Assembly: GCA_013204985.1 (NCBI GenBank)
Contig: JABMLG010000001.1
Coordinates: 678,574-742,573, forward strand
Source: Microbacteriaceae bacterium VKM Ac-2855
Lineage (GTDB): Bacteria > Actinomycetota > Actinomycetes > Actinomycetales > Microbacteriaceae
DNA: 64,000 nt
Reading direction: 5' to 3'
The translations under genes and the position numbers were made by a program. This document shows, piece by piece, positions 1 through 8,375 of the stretch (within the stretch, counting starts at the first letter, position 1; the number at the start of each line of letters is the position of its first letter). Below the pieces are notes generated by a model, which was not told where the DNA came from, ran no database searches, and worked only from the letters and a program-made list of their open reading frames with translations.

Positions 1-481
1 CTTCCGCAGCAGCCGTGAGCACCGCCGTCGGCTCGGCGCCGGATTCGGCCGCCACCTGCGCCGCCTCGACGGCCGGCGTCCACGCGTCGACCATCGTCTT
101 GTCACCGACAGCGGCCTTGCCGCGGAGCACGATACCGTCGCGCGCTGCTCCGAGGAGCGCCACCACGTCGTTCGAGTCGAGGGTCGGTTTTCCGGTGACA
201 GCGGCCGACGCCTTCAGGAACGCCGTGCCGAAGAGCGGACCCGACGCCCCGCCCACAGTGCTGATGAGTGTGGTGGCGACGAGTTTCAGCACGTCCGCCG
301 GCGTGGCGTCTTCCGCGACACCGTCGAGTTTGGCTGCAACCGCGGAGAACCCGCGATCCATGTTCTCCCCGTGGTCGCCGTCCCCGATCGCTCGATCGAG
401 CGTGATCAGCTCGACACGGTGCTCGGCGATGACCGCCGCGCACGCGCGAATCCATTCGATCGTCCAGTCACGATCCAGCAT
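1..481 (-). CDS. dhaL: Dihydroxyacetone kinase subunit DhaL (partial, C-terminus outside window)
   Basis: ADP/ATP-binding subunit of the PTS-dependent dihydroxyacetone kinase. It phosphorylates dihydroxyacetone held by DhaK and is itself recharged by DhaM. The frame reads from ATG at 481 and runs off the window after 160 residues; the family is about 210 aa. The aspartate-rich nucleotide/Mg site IGDGDHGENMDRG lies at residues 32-44, followed by the family-typical GGASGPLFGTAFL stretch. It sits 60 bp downstream of dhaK on the same strand, which fits a dhaKL operon. Whether dhaM follows cannot be seen. The product is recognised from these motifs and from the dhaK neighbour. Confidence 0.9.
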   Translation of the reverse strand, partial: MLDRDWTIEWIRACAAVIAEHRVELITLDRAIGDGDHGENMDRGFSAVAAKLDGVAEDATPADVLKLVATTLISTVGGASGPLFGTAFLKASAAVTGKPTLDSNDVVALLGAARDGIVLRGKAAVGDKTMVDAWTPAVEAAQVAAESGAEPTAVLTAAAE

Positions 482-541
482 GCAGCGTTCCCCTTCTGGT
501 TGTGTAACGGCTTCCCGGGGTGGACCGGCGCTCGTACACCG

Positions 542-1543
<1,002 letters not shown>

Positions 1544-1668
1544 TGAAATCCCTCCGGGTCCGCGAGCCGCTGCCTTTCGACATACCGGCGAGCACTCCAT
1601 CGCCGGGCGCGCCATCGCGTCCGGTGGCCTCTCACGTTACGCCTCAGCACCGACGGCGCGAGAACGAT

Positions 1669-2727
1669 TCAGGCCACGCGGCGGGTCGCCTCGACCCATT
1701 CGGTCAACTTCGCCTCCGCCGCGCCGGAATCGATCGCTTCGGCGGCGCGCACCATTCCGGCACGGAACCGTTCGACGATCGGCTCGTGCATCCGTTCCGG
1801 GTCGCGCGCGAGATCGAAAGCCGTCAATCCGGCAGCCGCATTGAGCAGGACGATGTCGCGGACCGCTCCGGTGTCACCGGCGAGCAAGCGCCGCACCACC
1901 TCGGCGTTATGACCCGCATCCCCTCCACGCAGCTGATCGATCGAGGCGCGCGCGATGCCGAGATCGCGCGGATCGAGATCGTGCTCGGTGACGAGCCCTC
2001 TCGAGACCTCCCAGATGTGACTGTGGCCCGTAGTCGTCAGCTCGTCGAGCCCGTCGTCGCCGCGGAAGACCAGCGCCGTCGCGCCGCGCGTGCGGAACAC
2101 ACCCACGAAAAGAGGTACACGGTCCAGTTGCGCGACCCCCACAGCGGACGCCTCCGGGCGGGCCGGGTTGCACAGGGGGCCGAGGATGTTGAAAACCGTC
2201 GGCACGCCCAGCTCGGCCCGGACAGCACCCGCGTGCCGGAAACCGGGGTGGAACATCGCAGCGAAGGCGAACGAGATCCCCGTCTCGCGGAAGATCTCGC
2301 CCACCCGTTCCGCGGTGAGAGTGAGGTCGACGCCGAGGGCGGCGAGAACATCGGAAGAGCCCGACTTCGAGGACGCGGCCTTGTTGCCGTGTTTGAGGAC
2401 CGGGGTGCCCGCCGCCGCGCAGACGATGGACGCCATCGATGAGACGTTCACCGTGCCATAGCGATCTCCGCCCGTTCCGACGATGTCGAGCGCCATCGGG
2501 TCGACGTCCAACGGCATCGCGTGCTGCAGGACGGCATCGCGGAAACCGACGATCTCGTCGACGCTCTCGCCCTTCGCCCGCAGCGCCACCAGGAGACCGG
2601 CGAGCTGCGCCGGAGTAGCGTCGCCGGTCATCACCTGCTCCATCGCCCACGTCGCCTCGCCGATCGACAGATCTGTAGATGCGAGGAGTGAGCTGAGGAT
2701 CTGGGGCCAGGTAGGGGTTTCCGACAT
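1669..2727 (-). CDS. trpD: Anthranilate phosphoribosyltransferase
   Basis: Transfers the phosphoribosyl group of PRPP to anthranilate, the second committed step of tryptophan synthesis, in the cytoplasm. The protein has 352 aa. The PRPP-binding loop GTGGD is at 84-88 and the second signature KHGNKAASSKSGSSD at 112-126. Both are intact. No other trp gene is adjacent, so trpD stands apart from a trp operon here. It is divergent from ctaE, with only 78 bp between the two starts. There is no convincing Shine-Dalgarno; a TAATCT hexamer lies 7 nt before the ATG, which suggests a leaderless mRNA. Confidence 0.95.
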   Translation of the reverse strand: MSETPTWPQILSSLLASTDLSIGEATWAMEQVMTGDATPAQLAGLLVALRAKGESVDEIVGFRDAVLQHAMPLDVDPMALDIVGTGGDRYGTVNVSSMASIVCAAAGTPVLKHGNKAASSKSGSSDVLAALGVDLTLTAERVGEIFRETGISFAFAAMFHPGFRHAGAVRAELGVPTVFNILGPLCNPARPEASAVGVAQLDRVPLFVGVFRTRGATALVFRGDDGLDELTTTGHSHIWEVSRGLVTEHDLDPRDLGIARASIDQLRGGDAGHNAEVVRRLLAGDTGAVRDIVLLNAAAGLTAFDLARDPERMHEPIVERFRAGMVRAAEAIDSGAAEAKLTEWVEATRRVA

Positions 2728-2734
2728 GGCTCCC

Positions 2735-2740
2735 AGATTA
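2735..2740 (-). promoter_or_regulatory. Predicted -10 element of trpD (leaderless)
   Basis: On the minus strand TAATCT occurs 7 nt before the trpD ATG at 2727, which would place the transcript start at or next to the start codon. No clear -35 box is visible. Confidence 0.4.
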
Positions 2741-2792
2741 TCCAGCTACGACGGACCATGCGGAAGTGCGAATAGCGTCGCCGAGCATCGTC

Positions 2793-2798
2793 CATAAT
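2793..2798 (+). promoter_or_regulatory. Predicted -10 element of ctaE (leaderless)
   Basis: CATAAT, a 5/6 match to TATAAT, is followed by 7 nt and then the GTG at 2806. This would give a leaderless ctaE mRNA. The hexamer overlaps the in-frame ATG at 2797, which argues against that ATG as the real start. No good -35 hexamer is seen. Confidence 0.5.
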
Positions 2799-2805
2799 GG
2801 TCTGT

Positions 2806-3435
2806 GTGACGAGCACCTCTATTTCTCCCTCGGCGAGTGCGCCCGTAGTGAACAGACCCAACCCCGTCGCGGTCGGAACGATCGTATGGCTGGGTAGCGA
2901 GGTCATGTTCTTCGCGGGTCTTTTCGCGATCTACTTCACGCTGCGATCGACTTCGCCCGACCTCTGGGCGGCGGAGACGAGCATCCTCAACGTGCCGTAC
3001 TCCACCGTGAACACGATCATCCTCGTGGCCTCCTCGTTCACCTGCCAGGCCGGCGTGTTCGCCGCCGAGCGCCTGCAGCCCGAGAGCAAGAGCTGGAGGC
3101 TGAAGGACTGGGGCATGGTGCGCTGGTTCTTCCTGACGTACGCCCTCGGCGCGACCTTCGTCGCCGGCCAGGTTCTCGAATACGCGACCCTCGTCTCGGA
3201 AGGCGTCTCGCTCTCGAGCAATGCGTACGGCTCGGCCTTCTATCTGACCACCGGCTTCCACGGCCTGCACGTCACCGGTGGTCTCATCGCCTTCCTGCTC
3301 GTGATCGGACGCGCGTTCGCGGTCAAGAACTTCGGCCACAAGGAAGCGACCAGCGCCATCGTCGTCTCCTACTACTGGCACTTCGTCGACGTGGTGTGGA
3401 TCGGCCTGTTCGCGGTCATCTACATCCTCAAGTAG
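2806..3435 (+). CDS. ctaE: Cytochrome c oxidase subunit III
   Basis: Membrane subunit III of the aa3-type terminal oxidase, which stabilises proton pumping by subunit I. The 209-aa protein has about five hydrophobic helices, starting at the [17 protein letters not shown] segment, and the conserved [11 protein letters not shown] motif of subunit III. An in-frame ATG at 2797 would add three residues. I prefer GTG 2806 because the ATG lies inside the apparent -10 hexamer. It is the first gene of ctaE-qcrCAB, the actinobacterial arrangement that joins oxidase subunit III to the bc1 genes. ctaC, ctaD and ctaF lie nearby in the opposite orientation. Confidence 0.93.
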   Translation: MTSTSISPSASAPVVNRPNPVAVGTIVWLGSEVMFFAGLFAIYFTLRSTSPDLWAAETSILNVPYSTVNTIILVASSFTCQAGVFAAERLQPESKSWRLKDWGMVRWFFLTYALGATFVAGQVLEYATLVSEGVSLSSNAYGSAFYLTTGFHGLHVTGGLIAFLLVIGRAFAVKNFGHKEATSAIVVSYYWHFVDVVWIGLFAVIYILK

Positions 3436-3451
3436 GCCGGGTCAGTCGCCG

Positions 3452-4303
3452 ATGAATGACAACGATCGTCTCCCCCCGAAGAAGGACGCAGTGCAGAAAT
3501 CCACCGCCACTCCGAAGCGCTCCCCGAAGAAGGGCCGCCGCCACCCGCTCGCGACCCTCGCGCTGATCGCGATCGGCCTCGGCCTCACCGGCGGAGCGTA
3601 TGCGGCCGTCGGTACGGCGACAGCGGCGTCTGCCGAGACGGACAGCAACAGCCAGCAGACCATCGACGAGGGTAAGAAGCTCTTCGCCGCGAACTGCGCA
3701 ACCTGCCACGGCCTCGCCGCCGACGGCACCGACGTCGCTCCCTCGCTGATCGGCGTCGGCGCCGCAGCCGTCGACTTCCAGGTCGGTACCGGCCGGATGC
3801 CGATGCAGATGCAGGGGCCGCAGGCCCTGGAGAAGCCCGCGCAGTTCACCGATGAGCAGACCAAGGCACTCGCCGCCTACGTCGCATCGCTGGCTCCCGG
3901 CCCCGCCATCCCCGAGGGTGAAGTCCTCGACGCCGAGGGCGACACGGCGAACGGTGCGGAGCTCTTCCGTATCAACTGCGCCATGTGCCACAACGTGGCG
4001 GGAGCGGGAGGCGCCCTCACCGAAGGCAAGTTCGCCCCTGAGCTCACCGGTGTCAGCGCCTCGCACATCTACGAGGCGATGGTCACGGGCCCGCAGAACA
4101 TGCCCGTCTTCAACGACCTGAACATCTCGGCCGAAGACAAGCGCGACATCATCTCGTACCTCAAGTACATCGAGGCGAACCCCTCGCCCGGCGGCTACCA
4201 GCTGGCTTCGCTCGGCCCCGTCGCGGAAGGCCTGTTCCTCTGGATCTTCGGCCTGGGCGCGATCGTCGGCCTCACGGTGTGGATCACCGCGAAGTCCAAC
4301 TAG
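3452..4303 (+). CDS. qcrC: Di-haem cytochrome c subunit of the bc1 complex
   Basis: Menaquinol-cytochrome c reductase subunit that carries electrons from the Rieske centre straight to the oxidase CuA, replacing a soluble cytochrome c. There are two covalent haem sites, CATCH (82-86) and CAMCH (176-180), each inside a cytochrome c fold. An N-terminal hydrophobic segment (about 33-52) anchors or exports the domains, and there is a C-terminal helix (about 258-278). The start is uncertain: ATG 3452 has no clear ribosome site, whereas in-frame GTG 3491 follows GAAGGA with a rather short spacer. Dropping the first 13 residues would remove no domain. It lies 16 bp after ctaE. Confidence 0.93.
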   Translation: MNDNDRLPPKKDAVQKSTATPKRSPKKGRRHPLATLALIAIGLGLTGGAYAAVGTATAASAETDSNSQQTIDEGKKLFAANCATCHGLAADGTDVAPSLIGVGAAAVDFQVGTGRMPMQMQGPQALEKPAQFTDEQTKALAAYVASLAPGPAIPEGEVLDAEGDTANGAELFRINCAMCHNVAGAGGALTEGKFAPELTGVSASHIYEAMVTGPQNMPVFNDLNISAEDKRDIISYLKYIEANPSPGGYQLASLGPVAEGLFLWIFGLGAIVGLTVWITAKSN

Positions 4304-4365
4304 CAGCACCGACCCCCGCATCTCGGCGGGGAACACAGTTTCAGACAGGCGTGAAAAGGAGAACC

Positions 4366-5427
4366 ATGGCACAGCACGATGACGGCGGTAAGGACCTCGC
4401 CGCCTCGTCGGCCGCCGAGCACGGGACGTCGACTTCGGTCGGCACCGCGGTCGTCGCGAGGGACAAGGTGGCGGACCCGGGTCTGCCCCCGCACCGTCCC
4501 CGGGTGACGGACCTCGACCCGAAGGCCGCCAAGCGCGCCCAGCGCTCCGTCTACACGCTGTTCTACCTCTCCATCGCCGGCAGCATCTTCGCAGTCGCGG
4601 CGTACATGGCGTTCCCGATCACCGACGACATCGAGTCGGTGCGGGCGAACACCCTGTTCATCGGGCTCGGCATGTCGCTGGCCCTTCTGGGCATCGGCAT
4701 CGCAGCCGTGCACTGGGGCAAGCAGCTGATGTCGGACCACGAGGGCATCGACATCCGCCACCCCGTCCGCTCGGCGGAGCCGACTCGCGCCCGCGCGATC
4801 GAGATCTTCGATCAGGCCGACAAAGAGTCCGGTTTCGGTCGCCGCGCGGTGATCCGCAACAGCCTCATCGGCGCCCTCGTCGTCTTCCCGCTTCCTGCGA
4901 TCGTGCTCTTCCGTGGGCTCGGTCCGCAGAACGAGAATCCCGTCGCGCTCCTCAAGGAGACGATGTGGGATGAGGGCGTCCGCCTCACGCTCGACCCGTC
5001 CGGTGCGCCCATCCGCGCATCCGACGTCACCCTCGGATCGGCGTTCCACGTCATTCCGGAGGGCCTGAACGACTCGGAGCACAAGCTGGAGGAGAAGGCC
5101 AAGGCCTCCGTTCTCTTGATGCGCCTCAAGCCCGAAGACCTCACCGTCTCCGAGGGTCGCGAAGACTGGAACTACCAAGGGATCGTCGCCTACTCCAAGA
5201 TCTGCACGCACGTCGGTTGCCCTGTGGCGCTGTACGAGCAGCAGACCCACCACCTGCTGTGCCCGTGCCACCAGTCGCAGTTCGACATCAAGCACGAGGC
5301 CGCCGTCATCTTCGGCCCGGCGAAGCGTCCGCTTCCGCAGCTCCCCATCACCATCGACGACGAGGGCTACTTGATCGCGCAGAGCGATTTCCAAGAGCCC
5401 GTCGGTCCGAGCTTCTGGGAGCGTTGA
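4366..5427 (+). CDS. qcrA: Rieske iron-sulfur subunit of the bc1 complex
   Basis: Carries the 2Fe-2S cluster that accepts electrons from menaquinol at QcrB and passes them to QcrC. The protein has 353 aa. The cluster-binding boxes are CTHVGC (280-285) and CPCHQS (about 299-304). Unlike mitochondrial Rieske proteins, it has three predicted membrane helices in the N-terminal half, as is typical of actinobacteria. The first 55 residues are polar and probably disordered. The frame extends upstream, but MAQHDDGG at 4366 is preceded by a good AAAAGGAG site. Cotranscribed with qcrC (62 bp gap) and qcrB (2 bp gap). Confidence 0.95.
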   Translation: MAQHDDGGKDLAASSAAEHGTSTSVGTAVVARDKVADPGLPPHRPRVTDLDPKAAKRAQRSVYTLFYLSIAGSIFAVAAYMAFPITDDIESVRANTLFIGLGMSLALLGIGIAAVHWGKQLMSDHEGIDIRHPVRSAEPTRARAIEIFDQADKESGFGRRAVIRNSLIGALVVFPLPAIVLFRGLGPQNENPVALLKETMWDEGVRLTLDPSGAPIRASDVTLGSAFHVIPEGLNDSEHKLEEKAKASVLLMRLKPEDLTVSEGREDWNYQGIVAYSKICTHVGCPVALYEQQTHHLLCPCHQSQFDIKHEAAVIFGPAKRPLPQLPITIDDEGYLIAQSDFQEPVGPSFWER

Positions 5428-5429
5428 TC

Positions 5430-7094
5430 ATGTCGATAACCACACCCCACTCCACCGAACAACTCGAGTCGGGCGCCCCGGCTGACAAGGAGAACGGCGT
5501 CATCCTCGGCTCCGGCTCCTTCCAGAAGGGATACGTCGGCAAGGCATCGAACTACATCGATGAGCGCACGAGCATCTCCGCGGTCGTCAAGGAGTTCGGC
5601 CGTAAGATCTTCCCGGACCACTGGTCGTTCCTCCTCGGTGAGGTAGCGCTCTACAGTTTCGTGATCATCCTGCTGTCGGGTACCTTCCTCACCTTCTTCT
5701 TCCAGGCCTCGATGGTCGAGACGGAGTACGACGGCAGCTACCTGCCGCTCAAGGGCATCGAGATGTCGGCCGCGATGAAGTCGACGCTCGACATCTCGTT
5801 CGACATCCGTGGCGGCCTGCTGATGCGCCAGATCCACCACTGGGCCGCTCTGCTGTTCGTGGCTTCGATCGGCCTGCACATGCTGCGCATCTACTTCACC
5901 GGTGCGTTCCGCAAGCCTCGCGAGCTGAACTGGGTGATCGGCTTCGTGCTGTTCATCCTGGCGATGGCGGAGGGTTTCACTGGCTACTCCCTCCCCGATG
6001 ACCTCCTCTCCGGCAACGGCCTGCGCATCATCGACGGCATCATCAAGGGCATCCCGATCGTCGGCACGTGGATCTCGTTCCTCCTCTTCGGCGGCGAGTT
6101 CCCCGGTACCGACATCGTCGGCCGTCTGTACACCCTGCACATCCTGCTGCTTCCGGCGCTGGTTCTCGCGTTCATCGCGTTGCACCTGGTGTTCGTGGTC
6201 GTGCACAAGCACACCCAGTTCCCGGGTGCGGGCAAGACCGAGCAGAACGTGGTCGGCTTCCCGGTGCTCCCGGTGTACGCCGCGAAGGCCGGTGGATTCT
6301 TCTTCATCGTCTTCGGCGTCGTCGCCCTGATCGCCTCGTTGTTCACGATCAACCCGATCTGGAACTACGGCCCGTACGACCCGTCCCCCGTGTCGGCCGG
6401 AACCCAGCCCGACTGGTACATCGGCTTCGCGGACGGCGCCCTGCGCCTGATTCCGCCGGGACTCGAGACCGAGTGGGTCGGCGTCGGGACGATCTCCTGG
6501 AACATCCTGATCCCGCTCGTCGCGATCGGAATCTTCATCGCGCTGGTGCTCTTCTACCCGTTCATCGAATCCTGGATCACGGGCGACAAGCGCGAGCACC
6601 ACATCCTCGACCGCCCGCGCAACGCGGCCACTCGCACCGCCATCGGCGCCGCCGGTGTCACGTTCTACGCCGGTCTGTGGTCCGCTGCATCTTCCGACCT
6701 CATCGCCACGCACTTCCGTCTCACGATGGAGGGTGTCATCCACGGCATCCAGTTCGTCACCGTGGTCGGCCCGTTCATCGCGTACTTCATAACCAAGCGC
6801 ATCTGCTTGGCATTGCAGAAGAAGGATCGTGAGATCGCCCTGCACGGCTTCGAGTCCGGCCGTATCGTGCGTCTCCCCGGTGGCGAGTACATCGAGGTGC
6901 ATCAGCAGCTGGACGATTACGAGCGCTGGAAGCTGGTCGGTCACGAGGAGTATCAGCCTCTGATGATCCGCCCGAACGCCCGCGGACGCATCAGCTCCGT
7001 GCAGCGGGTCCGCGCCGGCCTCTCGCGCTGGTTCTTCGAAGATCGGATCGCCCCGGTCTCGCAGCGCGAGCTCGAGTCGAGCGACCACCACTAG
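5430..7094 (+). CDS. qcrB: Cytochrome b subunit of the bc1 complex
   Basis: Haem b-bearing membrane core of the menaquinol-cytochrome c reductase; oxidises menaquinol and passes electrons to QcrA. The 554-aa protein has many hydrophobic helices. The histidine-bearing stretches RQIHHWAALLF and IALHLVFVVVHKHTQFPG are the likely haem-ligand helices, and the PDWYIGF segment is typical of the quinol-site half. A C-terminal polar extension of about 100 residues, as in other actinobacteria, follows the last helix. ATG 5430 is 2 bp after the qcrA stop; the longer open frame upstream overlaps qcrA and is not real. It closes the ctaE-qcrCAB operon. Confidence 0.95.
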   Translation: MSITTPHSTEQLESGAPADKENGVILGSGSFQKGYVGKASNYIDERTSISAVVKEFGRKIFPDHWSFLLGEVALYSFVIILLSGTFLTFFFQASMVETEYDGSYLPLKGIEMSAAMKSTLDISFDIRGGLLMRQIHHWAALLFVASIGLHMLRIYFTGAFRKPRELNWVIGFVLFILAMAEGFTGYSLPDDLLSGNGLRIIDGIIKGIPIVGTWISFLLFGGEFPGTDIVGRLYTLHILLLPALVLAFIALHLVFVVVHKHTQFPGAGKTEQNVVGFPVLPVYAAKAGGFFFIVFGVVALIASLFTINPIWNYGPYDPSPVSAGTQPDWYIGFADGALRLIPPGLETEWVGVGTISWNILIPLVAIGIFIALVLFYPFIESWITGDKREHHILDRPRNAATRTAIGAAGVTFYAGLWSAASSDLIATHFRLTMEGVIHGIQFVTVVGPFIAYFITKRICLALQKKDREIALHGFESGRIVRLPGGEYIEVHQQLDDYERWKLVGHEEYQPLMIRPNARGRISSVQRVRAGLSRWFFEDRIAPVSQRELESSDHH

Positions 7095-7107
7095 GCACTC
7101 CCCCACG

Positions 7108-7139
7108 AAAGGCCCCCGACGTTCGCGTCGGGGGCCTTT
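7108..7139 (+). terminator. Terminator after qcrB
   Basis: A perfect 14-bp stem (7108-7121 with 7126-7139) closed by a TTCG tetraloop, starting 13 bp after the qcrB stop. The arm ends in AAA/TTT, so it can act as an intrinsic terminator. Confidence 0.9.
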
Positions 7140-7169
7140 CTGCTGTGCGCCCGGGCTGATTCCCCTACC

Positions 7170-7198
7170 GCGCTGTCGTTTTATGCGCGCGCTGACAG
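7170..7198. repeat. Possible degenerate copy of the 7771-7840 hairpin element
   Basis: GCGCTGTCGTTTT (7170-7182) is identical to 13 nt inside the left arm of the inverted repeat at 7771. It is followed by a GC-rich stretch and GACAGC (7193-7198), which pairs with GCTGTC (7172-7177). It flanks the transposase remnant on the other side from the intact copy. Confidence 0.45.
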
Positions 7199-7261
7199 CC
7201 AAAAACCCCCCCGCCGCGCCAACGACCACGCCACCCCCCACGCACGTGCGTCAGTTGACTG

Positions 7262-7690
7262 CTGTGACGCCGACGATCGCGGAGCACGCCGGAACTGTTG
7301 GCGGGGATGTGGTCGCTGCTGAAGGCCAGTTGGGCACGGTGCCGCGTCGGCTGATCCGGGACAACGAGTCCGGCATCGGCCGCGGCAACCGCTTCGCCGA
7401 GGGGCGTGACCGGATTCAGCGGAACCCTGGCGACCCGGATCCAGCAGCTGCGACCGCGGGATCCGGAGTCTTATCGAGCGGACTAGGCGGGGGTTCGCGC
7501 GTGGCAACCATCCGGCCAGGGCCCGGCCGATTGGTCTGATCGGGGCAGGATCAGACGGCGAGGCGTGACGTTGCCGCCGATCTCGGGATTTCGGACCCGG
7601 GTGCGGTTGGGGCGGGACTATCACGTCCGCGCCGCGACGAACGACTACTCCGTGGACTCGGCCTGGAACGACCGCATCGGTCGATCACCA
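7262..7690 (+). pseudogene. IS21-family transposase (istA) remnant, frameshifted and rearranged
   Basis: Pieces of an IS21 IstA-like protein can be read in order but in shifting frames. STPELLAGMWSLLKA begins at 7283. LIRDNESGIGRGNRFAEG, from the catalytic core, follows in another frame at about 7351. FSGTLATRIQQLRPRDPES returns to the first frame at 7415 and meets a stop at 7484. GFRTRVRLGRDYHVRAATND, in the conserved C-terminal region, follows at about 7585. The usual stretch between the last two pieces is missing; its counterpart WLPRANPRLVRSI reads on the opposite strand at about 7475-7520, suggesting a small inversion. No istB and no terminal repeats are visible. The element cannot be active. 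Family assignment is from recalled consensus motifs. Confidence 0.75.
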
Positions 7691-7770
7691 CCGCCGCCGT
7701 GCCCTCCGAGCACCTGGGTCGCGTGGTCAGCACGACGTCGGCGACGGTGGGCGCACGTTCACCGCAAGTG

Positions 7771-7840
7771 GGCTGCGCTGTCGTTTTGTCCACGCGCGCC
7801 CGGCATGCCACCCGCGCGTGGACAAAACGACAGCGCAGCC
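7771..7840. repeat. Perfect 28-bp inverted repeat with 14-nt loop
   Basis: Arms 7771-7798 and 7813-7840 are exact reverse complements. The 14-nt loop itself contains the palindrome GGCATGCC. There is no T tract, and a conventional terminator for ctaF lies about 50 bp away, so this looks like a palindromic repeat element rather than a terminator. A partial copy occurs at 7170. Confidence 0.9.
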
Positions 7841-7890
7841 GGGGAGGCACCCGCGCGGCCGGATGGCGATGTGTCCCGGCGGAAACGGAA

Positions 7891-7920
7891 AAGGCCGCTC
7901 CCCCGGTGGGGAGCGGCCTT
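7891..7920 (-). terminator. Terminator after ctaF
   Basis: A 13-bp GC-rich stem (7891-7903 with 7908-7920) and a CGGT loop, 34 bp downstream of the ctaF stop on the minus strand. The stem ends in AA/TT, with only a short T run. Confidence 0.75.
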
Positions 7921-7954
7921 CGTGACGTGCGGCTCAGCGGCCGGAGATGACGTT

Positions 7955-8371
7955 CTAACGGGCGAAGTAACCCCGGTAGTACTCGTAGGTCCAACCGACG
8001 ATGGAGACCAGGATGACGGCGCCACCGATGAACGAGATCCACGGCCCCACGGCGAGTCCGAGGGTCATCACCGCGGCAGCCCCGGCGAGCATGATCGGCC
8101 ACCACGACCAGGGGCTGAAGAAGCCGAGCTCGGGGTCACCGTCGTCGATATCGGCGTCGAGACGATCTTCCGGCAGCTCGGCGCCCTGGGCGCTGTGCAC
8201 TCGACCGACGTAGAAGGCGATGAACGCCCCCAGCACCGCAGAGAGGAAGATCGCGACCGACCCGACCCACTCGACCTGGCCGGTGTCGATCAGGCTCCAC
8301 ACGATGTAGATCACATCGGCGAGAAGGAAGAACGCTGCGAGCAGCCAGAAGAGATTGACGTTGGCGCGCAT
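7955..8371 (-). CDS. ctaF: Cytochrome c oxidase subunit IV (actinobacterial type)
   Basis: Small integral membrane subunit of the actinobacterial aa3 oxidase, also found in bcc-aa3 supercomplexes. The 138-aa protein has two hydrophobic hairpins: residues about 7-60 and about 88-130. A polar acidic loop (about 64-82) separates them. It follows ctaD by 4 bp and is the last gene of ctaC-ctaD-ctaF. The length, topology and position are those of the family. No catalytic residue is expected; it is a structural subunit. Confidence 0.92.
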   Translation of the reverse strand: MRANVNLFWLLAAFFLLADVIYIVWSLIDTGQVEWVGSVAIFLSAVLGAFIAFYVGRVHSAQGAELPEDRLDADIDDGDPELGFFSPWSWWPIMLAGAAAVMTLGLAVGPWISFIGGAVILVSIVGWTYEYYRGYFAR

Positions 8372-8375
8372 CGCG

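Noticed and set aside
5367-7241. Minus-strand 624-codon open frame
   Set aside because: Antisense of qcrB; highly charged shadow sequence.
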